Assembly: GCF_014698995.1 (NCBI RefSeq)
Contig: NZ_JACWZZ010000002.1
Coordinates: forward strand, 558,001-622,000
Source: Hymenobacter duratus
GTDB taxonomy: Bacteria; Bacteroidota; Bacteroidia; Cytophagales; Hymenobacteraceae
Direction of reading: 5' to 3'
DNA: 64,000 bases
Positions 24,425 to 32,586 of the stretch are shown here, piece after piece. Position 1 is the stretch's first letter. Every line of letters begins with the position of its first letter. The translations under genes and the position numbers were made by a program. The notes beneath the pieces are model-generated. The model searched no databases, had not been told where the DNA came from, and worked only from the letters and a program-made list of their open reading frames with translations.

Positions 24425-26674
24425 TTACTTTTTCTCCGCCTGTATCGGCCGGACAAAAGCGCCCTGCAGCGTTACATCATGCGTCTGCCAGCCGGCCTGC
24501 TGCAGCTTTTCCTGCATGGAAGTCACGTACCAGGATTTGCACGAGGAGTCGAATACGATGGTCGGGGTGTACCCGAACGTAGCCGCCAAGTCTTCGGGCC
24601 ATACGCGGGCATTGCGGCGCAGCACCACCACATCAACCGGCACCGACTCCCGCGCTCCGGCCAGGCGGCCGGCCACCAAAGCCACCCGCACGCCGCGCCA
24701 CACGGCCAGCACTAAGTTGGTGCGGGCCGCCGTATCGGCTGTGGCCGGAACCGGGGCACCGCGCCAGCCGGCGTGGTAAACTACCTGGCGAGCGTCGCGC
24801 TGAATGGTGCCGGGCACGATGCGGTAGGTACGCTCGGTTTCGTTGAGCGGCAGCGAGTCGGCGCTGACGACGTGGGCCGCCGCACCCTGCCAAAACCCCA
24901 CCACTGAGCGGCGCGGAATACTGTAGATGACAAGCCGCTCATCGGGAGCCAGCTCGTGGGCGGCCCACACGCGGCTACCGGCAAACAGGCCCAGCAGCGC
25001 ACACGCCAGCCCCATCCAGGCCAAGTTCCTGAGCCGGAAAAACGCCAGCAACGCCAGAATAACGCCACATATCAGCCAGGCCTGCGGCGCCGTGACGTGA
25101 ATACCGGAAATCAGCGCGCCGGGCATAGCCCGCCCAATCCAGAAGATGTATTCATTGAAAAGCCAGATCATCCATTCGAATACCCTGGCAACCAGTTGGG
25201 GCAGTATATCCAATACCTGAGCGGCGCCGGCAGAGGCCAGCCCCACAACCGCCACGAGGCCCTTCAGTACCAGCAGGCCCAGTCCCACGTACACGGCTCC
25301 GCTGGAAATCGGTACTGCCACCAGGTTCGAGAACAGAAAGCTGAGCGGAAACTGGTGGAAGTAGAACAGGCCGAGCGGAAACGTGGCCACCTGCGCCGCC
25401 AACGACAGCGCCGTGGCCTGCCAGACGCCGTCAAGAAACTTACCACTCCATTTCCAGAATTTCTGCACCGTTTTGGTCTGCCAGGGTCGCTGCTTCTGCA
25501 GGAAATAATCCTTCACATCAAACCAGGCCACAATGCGCGGCTGCAGGTACACGATGCTGATAACAGCCAGAAACGAGAGCTGAAACCCTACGTCGCAGAG
25601 CAGATAGGGGTCGTAGCAAAGCAGGCAGAACGCGGCCACGGCCAGCGTATTGAACATGTTGGTTTGCCGCTGCGTAGCCCGCGCCACAATGATGAACGTG
25701 AACATCACAGCCGCCCGCAGCACCGATGCCGACAGGCCCGTCAGAAAGGCGTAGCTCCAGATAACGGCCAGCCCCAGCGCCGCCGTCACGAACCGAAACA
25801 GGGGGCCGCGCCGGCCTGGCAGCAAGCCCAGCAACCACGTCACGGCCCCAAACAACAGCCCCACCTGCAACCCCGACACGGCCATGATGTGGGTGGTGCC
25901 CGTGTTGGCATAGGCCTGCTTGGTCTGCTGGTCGATGTCGTCTTTGATGCCCAGTACCAGCGCCGAGGCTAACGCATACTCACGTTTGGCCCGCACATAC
26001 TGCCGGAACACGCCATCGAGCACGCGGGCTGCGCGCATGGCCGCCGCCTTCAGGTAGCTGGGCGGCTCGGTGGCTACTTTCCGGTACTGGTCGGGGTGAA
26101 TAAACTGCTGATGGTACACCTGATGGTACTGCAGGTAGCGGCGGTAATCGAACTCGCCGGGGTTTAATGGCGCTTTGCTGGGTGCCGGCGCGCCCCGCAC
26201 CAGCCACACGTCACCGTACTGTGGGGCTGCCACGCCGGAGTCGCGCGGAATGGACACCCGGATGCCGCCCAGAGCCGGGCGCCACTGCCCACCCACCCGC
26301 ACCGCCGACACGCGCACGGTAGTGGCATAGGTGGCGGGCCGCACCACGGTGTAGTCGTCTACCACGGCCCGGTAGTATTCGATGCGGCTGCCAAAGCGGT
26401 AGAGGTGCGCTCCATCGCGCGACTCGGTGGCCTGCTGCGTAAGGGCCACGCCCGTCACGTACACGGCCAACAGAGCCACAAGGCCGGCGTTATCAGCGGA
26501 GGCCGGGTTGGAACTGCGCCGCACCGCTACCTGAACGACGAAGAAAAGAACGGCCAGACCAGCCAGCGGCCACCGCAAATCCGGCAGCTGCTCACCGAAA
26601 TACAGAAAAGTCAGGATGCCAGCAACCAGCGCCAGCGTGAGGCGCACAAAGGCGTAGGAAGCCCAGTGAATCAT
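24425..26674 (-). CDS. comEC: ComEC/Rec2 DNA-uptake channel protein
   Basis: From the ATG at 26674 this is 749 residues. Three N-terminal hydrophobic helices lead into a DUF4131-type soluble domain (about 60-200), then the polytopic Competence domain (about 230-520, with IMAVSGLQVGLLFG and FLTGLSASVLRAAVMF, the family signatures). The C-terminal periplasmic domain (about 590-745) looks like the degenerate metallo-beta-lactamase part found in Bacteroidota (VDVVVLRRNARV) and lacks the HxHxDH metal site. It transports single-stranded DNA across the inner membrane in transformation. It is separated from the GNAT gene by a terminator. Confidence 0.93.
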   Translation of the reverse strand: MIHWASYAFVRLTLALVAGILTFLYFGEQLPDLRWPLAGLAVLFFVVQVAVRRSSNPASADNAGLVALLAVYVTGVALTQQATESRDGAHLYRFGSRIEYYRAVVDDYTVVRPATYATTVRVSAVRVGGQWRPALGGIRVSIPRDSGVAAPQYGDVWLVRGAPAPSKAPLNPGEFDYRRYLQYHQVYHQQFIHPDQYRKVATEPPSYLKAAAMRAARVLDGVFRQYVRAKREYALASALVLGIKDDIDQQTKQAYANTGTTHIMAVSGLQVGLLFGAVTWLLGLLPGRRGPLFRFVTAALGLAVIWSYAFLTGLSASVLRAAVMFTFIIVARATQRQTNMFNTLAVAAFCLLCYDPYLLCDVGFQLSFLAVISIVYLQPRIVAWFDVKDYFLQKQRPWQTKTVQKFWKWSGKFLDGVWQATALSLAAQVATFPLGLFYFHQFPLSFLFSNLVAVPISSGAVYVGLGLLVLKGLVAVVGLASAGAAQVLDILPQLVARVFEWMIWLFNEYIFWIGRAMPGALISGIHVTAPQAWLICGVILALLAFFRLRNLAWMGLACALLGLFAGSRVWAAHELAPDERLVIYSIPRRSVVGFWQGAAAHVVSADSLPLNETERTYRIVPGTIQRDARQVVYHAGWRGAPVPATADTAARTNLVLAVWRGVRVALVAGRLAGARESVPVDVVVLRRNARVWPEDLAATFGYTPTIVFDSSCKSWYVTSMQEKLQQAGWQTHDVTLQGAFVRPIQAEKK

Positions 26675-26732
26675 AAATGCACGAGTGATATAGTATTGCT
26701 TCTCAATATATATACTGGCCCGCAACCTCCAC

Positions 26733-26771
26733 AAAAAAGCCCTTCCGTTTTTACATCGGAAGGGCTTTTTT
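26733..26771 (-). terminator. Terminator between the GNAT gene and comEC
   Basis: A perfect 15-bp stem (26733-26747 with 26757-26771), a 9-base loop and A6/T6 tails lie 20 bases past the GNAT stop. It is symmetrical and could work in both directions. Confidence 0.92.
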
Positions 26772-26790
26772 GTGGGCTATAGGAGTTTCG

Positions 26791-27225
26791 TTAGCGGCGT
26801 TGCCACACCATTTTGTAGTGTTGCAGACCGCCTTCCTCGAACATCGGCCCCACTTTCTCAAACCCATGCCGCTCGTAGAAGCGCACGGCCGGCAGCTGCG
26901 CATTCAGGTACACGGTAGCGTGCGGGTGCGCTGCCGCCACGTCCTGCAGCACCTGCCGGAGCAGCGCGGCACCGGCCTGTTGGTTCCGGTAGTCGGCCAA
27001 TACGGCAAAGCGCTCCAGCTTCACGCCGCTTTCTGTAACGCGCCAGCGCGCCGCGCCGCAGGGCGTGCCATCGTCGGCCAGGGCCAGATAGTGCGTGGCG
27101 TCGGTATGGTCGTGGGCATCCCGCTCCAGCTCGGCGGGTACGTTCTGGCCCAGCACAAACACGGTACGCCGAATGGCAAGAGCCGCATTCAGGTCAGATT
27201 CGCTGGTGATTCGATGGGCATTCAT
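26791..27225 (-). CDS. GNAT-family N-acetyltransferase
   Basis: This 144-residue single-domain acetyltransferase has the acetyl-CoA loop YRNQQAGAALLRQ (R/Q-x-x-G-x-A form), preceded by the strand KLERFAVL, and the late motif AVRFYERHGFEKVGPMFEE. It resembles the YjcF/ElaA-like group. The acceptor substrate cannot be told from the sequence. It is a single-gene unit ending in the strong terminator at 26733-26771. Confidence 0.88.
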   Translation of the reverse strand: MNAHRITSESDLNAALAIRRTVFVLGQNVPAELERDAHDHTDATHYLALADDGTPCGAARWRVTESGVKLERFAVLADYRNQQAGAALLRQVLQDVAAAHPHATVYLNAQLPAVRFYERHGFEKVGPMFEEGGLQHYKMVWQRR

Positions 27226-27312
27226 ACAATGTTCAGTTCAAGCGGGGTACTTTCCAGACAAATCCGCTGATGCAAGTAACGACTTCTTATGGCAGCAAAA
27301 AGGGCGAAAACA

Positions 27313-27346
27313 CCAGAGCCGCCACCCGGCGGGGCAACGGCTCTGG
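27313..27346 (-). terminator. Terminator-like hairpin after the PhoH gene
   Basis: A 9-bp stem (27313-27321 with 27338-27346) extends past a two-base bulge by another 5 bp. On the minus strand it is followed by a T-rich stretch. It lies about 60 bases past the stop at 27404. Confidence 0.5.
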
Positions 27347-27403
27347 GGTGTTAAGCAGCGGCAATTTCCGCAAGCCTACCGGTTTCCGGACTTCGGCGTG
27401 CCG

Positions 27404-28522
27404 TCAGATTTGCTCGTGGTTGACGGGCAAATCCCGGGTGCCGTCGTCTTCCCGGCGGGCATCAGGATGCTTGCCAGGGTCGGAACCAGCATTTCCGGGG
27501 TTGTTGGGGCGGCGGTAGGGCTGGTACTCGCGGATAGGACGGTTGGCTTGGTTGGCCTGCTCGTGCTGCATTTCCACGTCGAACTTGTCGTAGGCCTGCA
27601 CAATCTGCTTCACCAGGCGGTGGCGCACCACGTCTTCGGCCGTCATTTCCACAAATCCGATGCCCGATACGTCGCGCAGGATATCCAGCGCCTGAATCAG
27701 GCCGGACTTCTGCTTAGTGGGCAGGTCAATCTGGCTCCGGTCGCCGTTCACCATCACCTTCGCCGACGGACCCATGCGGGTCAGAAACATTTTCAGCTGC
27801 GAAGGAGTAGTGTTCTGGGCTTCATCGAGCAGCACAAACGCATTGTTGAGCGTGCGGCCGCGCATGTAGGCCAGCGGGGCTATTTCAATGGTCTTGTTTT
27901 CGAGGTAGAACTTGAACTTCTCGGGCGGGAGCATGTCTTCCAGCGCGTCATAAATCGGGCGCAGGTAGGGGTCTACCTTCTCCTTCATGTCGCCGGGCAG
28001 GAAGCCGAGGCTCTCACCCGCCTCCACCACCGGGCGCGAAATGATGATTTTCTTGACCTCCTTGTTCTTCAGTGCCCGCACCGCCAGCGCCACCGAAATG
28101 TAGGTTTTGCCGGTACCGGCTGGCCCCAGCGCAAACACCAGGTCGTTTTTCAGTACCGTGTCCACCAGGCGCTGCTGGTTGGCCGTTTTGGCTTTGATAA
28201 CGCCGCCTTTGGACCCAAACAGAATCACATCGGGCGAGGCCGCTAATATGCGGTCCTGCTGGTCCTCATCGGCTGAGGACAGGTACTGGGCGACGGTTTT
28301 GTCGGTAATCTGCCCGTACTGGTGGTAATGCTCCAGCAATGCCGACAGGATATCGTTGATGCGGCTGATAACGGGCGTTTGGCCCTGTATTTTAATCTCG
28401 TTGCCGCGTGAAATAATTTTACTACCCGGAAAAGCCGCCGCCAGCTGGCGGATGTTCTGGTTGTCGGGCCCCAGGAAATCTATCAGGGACACGTTTTCGA
28501 GCGTGATGACTTTCTCGACCAA
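27404..28522 (-). CDS. PhoH-family ATPase
   Basis: This 372-residue protein has a KH-like N-terminal part (about 10-110), then the PhoH P-loop domain with Walker A GPAGTGKT (133-140), SRPVVEAGESLGFLPGD and Walker B LLDEAQN (D233-E234). The tail (330-372) is Pro/Asn/Arg-rich and disordered. PhoH/YbeZ proteins are ATPases linked to RNA and 16S rRNA maturation together with YbeY. The start is TTG at 28522; a stop lies seven codons upstream and no ATG or GTG falls between, and the first residues MVEKVITLEN are family-like. Confidence 0.93.
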   Translation of the reverse strand: MVEKVITLENVSLIDFLGPDNQNIRQLAAAFPGSKIISRGNEIKIQGQTPVISRINDILSALLEHYHQYGQITDKTVAQYLSSADEDQQDRILAASPDVILFGSKGGVIKAKTANQQRLVDTVLKNDLVFALGPAGTGKTYISVALAVRALKNKEVKKIIISRPVVEAGESLGFLPGDMKEKVDPYLRPIYDALEDMLPPEKFKFYLENKTIEIAPLAYMRGRTLNNAFVLLDEAQNTTPSQLKMFLTRMGPSAKVMVNGDRSQIDLPTKQKSGLIQALDILRDVSGIGFVEMTAEDVVRHRLVKQIVQAYDKFDVEMQHEQANQANRPIREYQPYRRPNNPGNAGSDPGKHPDARREDDGTRDLPVNHEQI

Positions 28523-28596
28523 ATCGTGGGGGTTTTGTAGCTAGGGAGTTAGGAAAAAGGCACCTCTCGCAGAGGCAGCAGTTCGGCTAAATAGCC

Positions 28597-28604
28597 TACT
28601 TTTG
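28597..28604 (+). promoter_or_regulatory. -7 element of the SAM-hydrolase-like gene
   Basis: TACTTTTG is an exact TAnnTTTG, 51 bases before the ATG at 28656. No TTG falls at 19-21 bases upstream. Confidence 0.45.
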
Positions 28605-28655
28605 CCGCCCTTGGGGCACCCAAACAATAGTACGAAGAACTCAGGATTTCCGGCA

Positions 28656-29426
28656 ATGGGGTTGATTACGTTTCTGTCAGACTTTGGCTACCGCGACCAT
28701 TATGTGGCGGCGGTGAAGGCGCGGATTCTCCAGCTGGCACCCACAGTACCGGTTCTGGACATTACCCATGCCATCGAACCCTTCAACATCGCCCACGCCC
28801 TACACGTTCTCCAAGCCGTATTTCGCGACTTCCCGGAAGGCACAGTGCACCTGATTGGGGTGAACGATTTGGGTGGTCCGCGCGCGGCCTGGCATGCGGC
28901 CAGCTTTCAGGGCCACTACTTTGTAGCGGCCGACAACGGCCTGCTGGCGCTGCTCTGCGACGGGCAGCCCGAAGAGCTGGTTGCCCTTGGCACGGCTGCA
29001 CCTGCTACCTCCTCCCCCACCCGTGACCTGCTGGCCCCGGCGGCCGTGCATTTGGCCCAGGGTGGCCTTCTTCCGGACCTTGGGCCCGCTACCACGGAGC
29101 TATACTCATTGCTCAACCGCCAGGTGCGCCTCCAGGACAACCGCATTACCGGGCATATTGTCCATGTGGACCACTACGGCAACCTTATTACCAACATCAC
29201 GCGTCCGGCGCTGGAGGTTATCGGGCGCAGCAGGCCCTACACTATTCATTTTGCCCGCGAAACAGTGCGCAGCGTAATGGCGCATTTTCAGGCCGCTGAT
29301 CCAGGTGAAATAGTGTGCATATTCAATAGTCAGGACCAGCTGTGCATCGGTATTAACCAAGGCCACGCGGCAGAACTGCTGGGCCTGCACTTCGATTCTC
29401 AGGTCGATATCCGCTTCCCTGCATAG
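28656..29426 (+). CDS. SAM hydrolase/chlorinase-fluorinase-family protein (DUF62)
   Basis: From the ATG at 28656 this is 256 residues. It opens MGLITFLSDFGYRDHY, the family hallmark with a catalytic-region Asp, and contains DITHAIEPFNI, FVAADNGLL and HVDHYGNLITNI. Relatives hydrolyse SAM to adenosine and methionine; halogenases are rare members with specific loop changes, which I cannot confirm here. Hydrolase activity is therefore the default. It is a single-gene unit divergent from PhoH. Confidence 0.88.
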   Translation: MGLITFLSDFGYRDHYVAAVKARILQLAPTVPVLDITHAIEPFNIAHALHVLQAVFRDFPEGTVHLIGVNDLGGPRAAWHAASFQGHYFVAADNGLLALLCDGQPEELVALGTAAPATSSPTRDLLAPAAVHLAQGGLLPDLGPATTELYSLLNRQVRLQDNRITGHIVHVDHYGNLITNITRPALEVIGRSRPYTIHFARETVRSVMAHFQAADPGEIVCIFNSQDQLCIGINQGHAAELLGLHFDSQVDIRFPA

Positions 29427-29544
29427 CCACCAAACCACTGATACCAGCTCGAATAAGCCTTTTTACGAGTTGTTTATTTATTATGTTAAGTAAAATATAA
29501 TGTCTTGACAGACATACTTTCTGCTTTTTGTCTTCTTGACCAAC

Positions 29545-29865
29545 ATGTTGATTCGAATTGTGCGCATGACGTTTGCGCCGGAAAACGTTGGTGCCTTCCT
29601 CCAACTGTTTCATAACTCAGCGGACCAGATCCGGCAGATGCCGGGCTGCCGCTTTCTGGAACTTTGGCAAGATGCTGACCAGCCTCACGTCTACTGTACC
29701 CACAGCCACTGGGAATCGGCGGAGACACTCAATGCGTATCGCCGTTCGGCTCTGTTCGGGCAAGTATGGCCCGCTACCAAACGCCTGTTTGCGGCCCCTC
29801 CATTGGCTTTCTCCGTACACCCGGCTAGTAGCGCCAGAACCAACAGCACCGCTACCCTCCTCTAG
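29545..29865 (+). CDS. ABM (antibiotic biosynthesis monooxygenase)-like domain protein
   Basis: This 106-residue protein begins MLIRIVRMTFAPENVGAFL and contains IRQMPGCRFLELWQD and THSHWESAETLNAYR, the dimeric alpha/beta-barrel pattern of ABM-domain proteins, which includes heme-degrading and quinol-type monooxygenases. The Trp and His of HSHWES are conserved in the family. The C-terminal 25 residues are low-complexity. The substrate is unknown. It lies 47 bases before hscB on the same strand. Confidence 0.8.
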   Translation: MLIRIVRMTFAPENVGAFLQLFHNSADQIRQMPGCRFLELWQDADQPHVYCTHSHWESAETLNAYRRSALFGQVWPATKRLFAAPPLAFSVHPASSARTNSTATLL

Positions 29866-29912
29866 GCGCGCCAGTCGTACCGTCTTTCCCAGCCTTGTTT
29901 TCATCTCTGCCC

Positions 29913-30449
29913 ATGGTGCCCGATTATTTTACGTTCTACCAGCTGCCGGAAACCTTCCGCCCAGATGCAGCGGCCCTAAAACGCGCTTACTACACCCTAA
30001 GCCGCCAGTATCACCCTGATTTTCATGCCACTGCTTCCCCCGAGCAGCAGCAGGAAGCCCTGCATCTAGCCACCCTGAACACCAACGCCTACCGCACCCT
30101 CTCCGACCCCGACCTACGCATGGCCTATATCCTCAGCCGCTACGGCTTGTTGGAAGAAGGCAAACAGGAAATTCCGGCTGACTTTCTGATGGAAGTAATG
30201 GAATTGAACGAGCAACTGATGGAACTGGAAGCTGAACCTAATCCAATGGCGGCAGCACAGGTAGAAAACGAAGTGAATATTCTCACGGCGAAACTGGAAG
30301 CAGGTATTGAGCCGGTAATAGCTGGCTACGAATCTCTTGCTGCTGATTTCCGCACGCAGGCACTGCAGCAGATACGCACGTATTATCTCAAAAAGCGCTA
30401 TTTGTTGCGCATTCAAGAAAGTCTGGCTAAGTTTGCCACCCGTTCCTGA
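29913..30449 (+). CDS. hscB: Fe-S cluster co-chaperone HscB
   Basis: This 178-residue J-domain protein has HPD at 34-36 (SRQYHPDFH) for stimulating the HscA ATPase, then a C-terminal three-helix HSCB domain (about 100-178) with ADFLMEVMELNEQL, the scaffold-binding surface typical of the family. The start chosen is ATG at 29913 (MVPDYFTFYQLPETF), because F-x-F/L-x-x-x-P near the N-terminus is usual. hscA and iscU are not in the window. The tRNA-Leu gene follows 25 bases after the stop. Confidence 0.92.
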   Translation: MVPDYFTFYQLPETFRPDAAALKRAYYTLSRQYHPDFHATASPEQQQEALHLATLNTNAYRTLSDPDLRMAYILSRYGLLEEGKQEIPADFLMEVMELNEQLMELEAEPNPMAAAQVENEVNILTAKLEAGIEPVIAGYESLAADFRTQALQQIRTYYLKKRYLLRIQESLAKFATRS

Positions 30450-30474
30450 CCTACCGACAGGTTCGGCGTGAAAT

Positions 30475-30556
30475 GCCCGGATGGCGGAATCGGTAGACGC
30501 GTCGGTCTCAAACACCGATATCGAAAGATGTGCCGGTTCGACCCCGGCTCCGGGTA
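30475..30556 (+). tRNA. tRNA-Leu (anticodon CAA)
   Basis: The acceptor stem GCCCGGA (30475-30481) pairs with TCCGGGT (30549-30555), with a G-U at the first pair. The anticodon stem TCGGT/ACCGA flanks the loop CTCAAAC, giving anticodon CAA at 30509-30511, which reads UUG. A long variable arm of class II type (30519-30531) and the T arm GCCGG-TTCGACC-CCGGC (30532-30548) are present. The discriminator is A30556 and CCA is not encoded. A strong terminator follows immediately. Confidence 0.97.
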
Positions 30557-30558
30557 CG

Positions 30559-30592
30559 AAAAGGCCCCTGCTACATGTAGCAGGGGCCTTTT
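30559..30592. terminator. Bidirectional terminator between tRNA-Leu and aspA
   Basis: A 34-base perfect palindrome (30559-30592) with A4 and T4-5 ends lies three bases after the tRNA and 16 bases before the aspA stop on the other strand. Confidence 0.92.
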
Positions 30593-30607
30593 TCGTTGTG
30601 TTGTTGG

Positions 30608-32014
30608 TTATTGAATAAAACCTGGCCGTATCAGATTCTCAAACGTGAAAATCTCGTCCCATTTGGCTTGGGTCAGCAGCTGCCGCTCCGTAACGGCAAT
30701 ATCGTGCACCGACCTACCGGTTTTCAGCGCCTCTTTCGCAATTTCGGCGGATGCTTCGTAGCCCAGCACGGGGTTTAACTGCGTCACGATGCCGATGCTG
30801 TTGCGCACCATATTCTCGGTGTGTTGGGCGTTGGCCGTGATGCCCAGCACGCATTTTTCCCGCAGGGTGTGGCAGGCATTGGTCATGTAGCTGATACTGG
30901 TAAACAGCGCGAAGCTAATAACCGGCTCCATCACGTTGAGCTGCAGTTGCCCGCCTTCGGCGGCCATGGTCACTGTCAGGTCGGCCCCGATGACGTAGAA
31001 AGCCGTCTGGTTGACCACTTCCGGCACTACCGGATTCACCTTGCCGGGCATGATACTGGAACCGGGCTGCAGTGGTGGCAGGTTGATTTCAAACAGCCCC
31101 GTGCGTGGGCCGGAGGACAACAGGCGCAGGTCGTTGCAGATTTTGGAGAGCTTCACGGCGGTACGTTTCAGCACGCCGGAAAGCTGCACGTAGGCGCCGG
31201 TATCGTAGGTGGCTTCGATCAGGTCGCCGGCCAGGCTCAGGTCGAGGCCGGTGATGGTACGCAGGTGCTGCGTTACCAGCTCGGCGTAGCCGTCGGGGGC
31301 GTTTACGCGGGTACCGATGGCCGTGGCCCCCATGTTGATTTCGCTGATCAGGCGGCGGCTGTCTTCGATGCGCAGCAGCTCCTCGCGCAGGTTGGTGGCA
31401 AACGCCTTGAACTCGTCGCCCATGCTCATGGGCACGGCATCCTGCAGCTGCGTACGGCCCATTTTCAGCACGTTGCGAAACTCCACGCCTTTGGCAGCAA
31501 AGGCATCAGCCAACTCGCCTAAAGCAGCACTGTAGCCCACCAGCTTGTTGCTGAGCGCAATACGGAAGGCGGTAGGGTAGGCATCGTTGGTAGACTGGGA
31601 ACAGTTGACGTGGTTGTTGGGGTGGCAGAAGTCATACTGCCCTTTGGGCTTGCCCATCAGCTCCAGCGCTACATTGGCAATAACTTCGTTGGCATTCATG
31701 TTCACGGAAGTGCCTGCACCGCCCTGAATCATGTCGGTCAGGAACTGGTCGTTCAGTGCCCCGGAGGCCACTTTGTCGCAGGCCTGCACGATATAGTCGG
31801 CAATGGTGGGGTCCAGGACCCCTAGTTCCCGGTTTGTTAGAGCGGCGGCTTTTTTCACGTAGGCCAGCGCCTGCACAAACAGCGGCTCCGACTTCAGCGG
31901 AATGCCCGTGATATTGAAATTCTCCATCGCCCGCAGCGTCTGGATACCATAATACGCTTCGTCGGGAATAGCTCGTTCGCCGAGAAAGTCGTGCTCAAGT
32001 CGGGTGGTTTGCAT
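30608..32014 (-). CDS. aspA: Aspartate ammonia-lyase
   Basis: This 468-residue enzyme of the fumarase/aspartase superfamily converts L-aspartate to fumarate and ammonia. The conserved regions are GTSVNMNANEV (102-112), HVNCSQSTNDAYPT (135-148) and the superfamily signature GSSIMPGKVNP near residue 318. TSVNMN-x-NEV and the NCSQSTND form point to aspartase more than class II fumarase, though specificity should be checked by alignment. It is a single-gene unit ending at the palindromic terminator. Confidence 0.93.
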   Translation of the reverse strand: MQTTRLEHDFLGERAIPDEAYYGIQTLRAMENFNITGIPLKSEPLFVQALAYVKKAAALTNRELGVLDPTIADYIVQACDKVASGALNDQFLTDMIQGGAGTSVNMNANEVIANVALELMGKPKGQYDFCHPNNHVNCSQSTNDAYPTAFRIALSNKLVGYSAALGELADAFAAKGVEFRNVLKMGRTQLQDAVPMSMGDEFKAFATNLREELLRIEDSRRLISEINMGATAIGTRVNAPDGYAELVTQHLRTITGLDLSLAGDLIEATYDTGAYVQLSGVLKRTAVKLSKICNDLRLLSSGPRTGLFEINLPPLQPGSSIMPGKVNPVVPEVVNQTAFYVIGADLTVTMAAEGGQLQLNVMEPVISFALFTSISYMTNACHTLREKCVLGITANAQHTENMVRNSIGIVTQLNPVLGYEASAEIAKEALKTGRSVHDIAVTERQLLTQAKWDEIFTFENLIRPGFIQ

Positions 32015-32232
32015 GGGAAACGGGTCGGGGATGTGAGTTGGGGGCCGAAAGGTAGCGGCTCAGGTGCAAATCAGTGGCGGTGCCCAGTTGAGGGCGCGCC
32101 GCACAGCCGGATAAGCGGTGGCGGAGCGGATACGCTGCCGGCCATTGCGCGGTTGGCCGCCAACTGTGTAATATTGTCGGGTGCCAGCCGGCTCATGCCG
32201 ATGGCCTTTCTATTCCAGCTCTGGTATCCTGA

Positions 32233-32586
32233 ATGTCTGTTTATTCGCCGGGCCTGCACGTGCTGGCCACTTTTGCTGCCCCCGCCGGCGCGCTGACCAA
32301 TGCGGCGGCCTGCCAGCGTTTCTTCGATGAGCAGATTGCCGCGCTGGGCCTGACCAAGGTGGGCGAAGTGTACCATACGTTTCCGAATGGCTCGTTCACG
32401 GCCGTCATTGGCCTCACCGAGTCGCACCTGAGCATTCATACCTGGCCGGAATACGGACAGGCCACGTTTGATGTGTTTCTGAGCAACTACCACCGCGACA
32501 ATGCCGACCGGGCACGGAAGCTATACGTCGCAACACTGGCCTTTTTTGAGGGAGTTGAGCAGAACAAAACCGAAGTCCGCCGATGA
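32233..32586 (+). CDS. SpeD-like pyruvoyl decarboxylase with Cys-to-Ser change
   Basis: This 117-residue protein matches S-adenosylmethionine decarboxylase proenzymes: LTESHLSIHTWPEYG contains the self-cleavage/pyruvoyl Ser64 and processing His69. Classical enzymes then have FTCG with the catalytic Cys; here the aligned stretch reads FLSN, so Ser84 replaces it. The protein may still self-process but use a different substrate or chemistry; recent work shows SpeD homologues that decarboxylate arginine or ornithine. It is the first gene of a seven-gene operon. Its stop overlaps the next start (ATGA), and a spermidine-synthase-like gene lies four genes on. Confidence 0.85.
   Translation: MSVYSPGLHVLATFAAPAGALTNAAACQRFFDEQIAALGLTKVGEVYHTFPNGSFTAVIGLTESHLSIHTWPEYGQATFDVFLSNYHRDNADRARKLYVATLAFFEGVEQNKTEVRR

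Noticed and set aside
27095..28246. 383-codon plus-strand ORF opposite the GNAT and PhoH genes
   Set aside because: It spans two well-supported genes on the other strand and shows no domain or start context.
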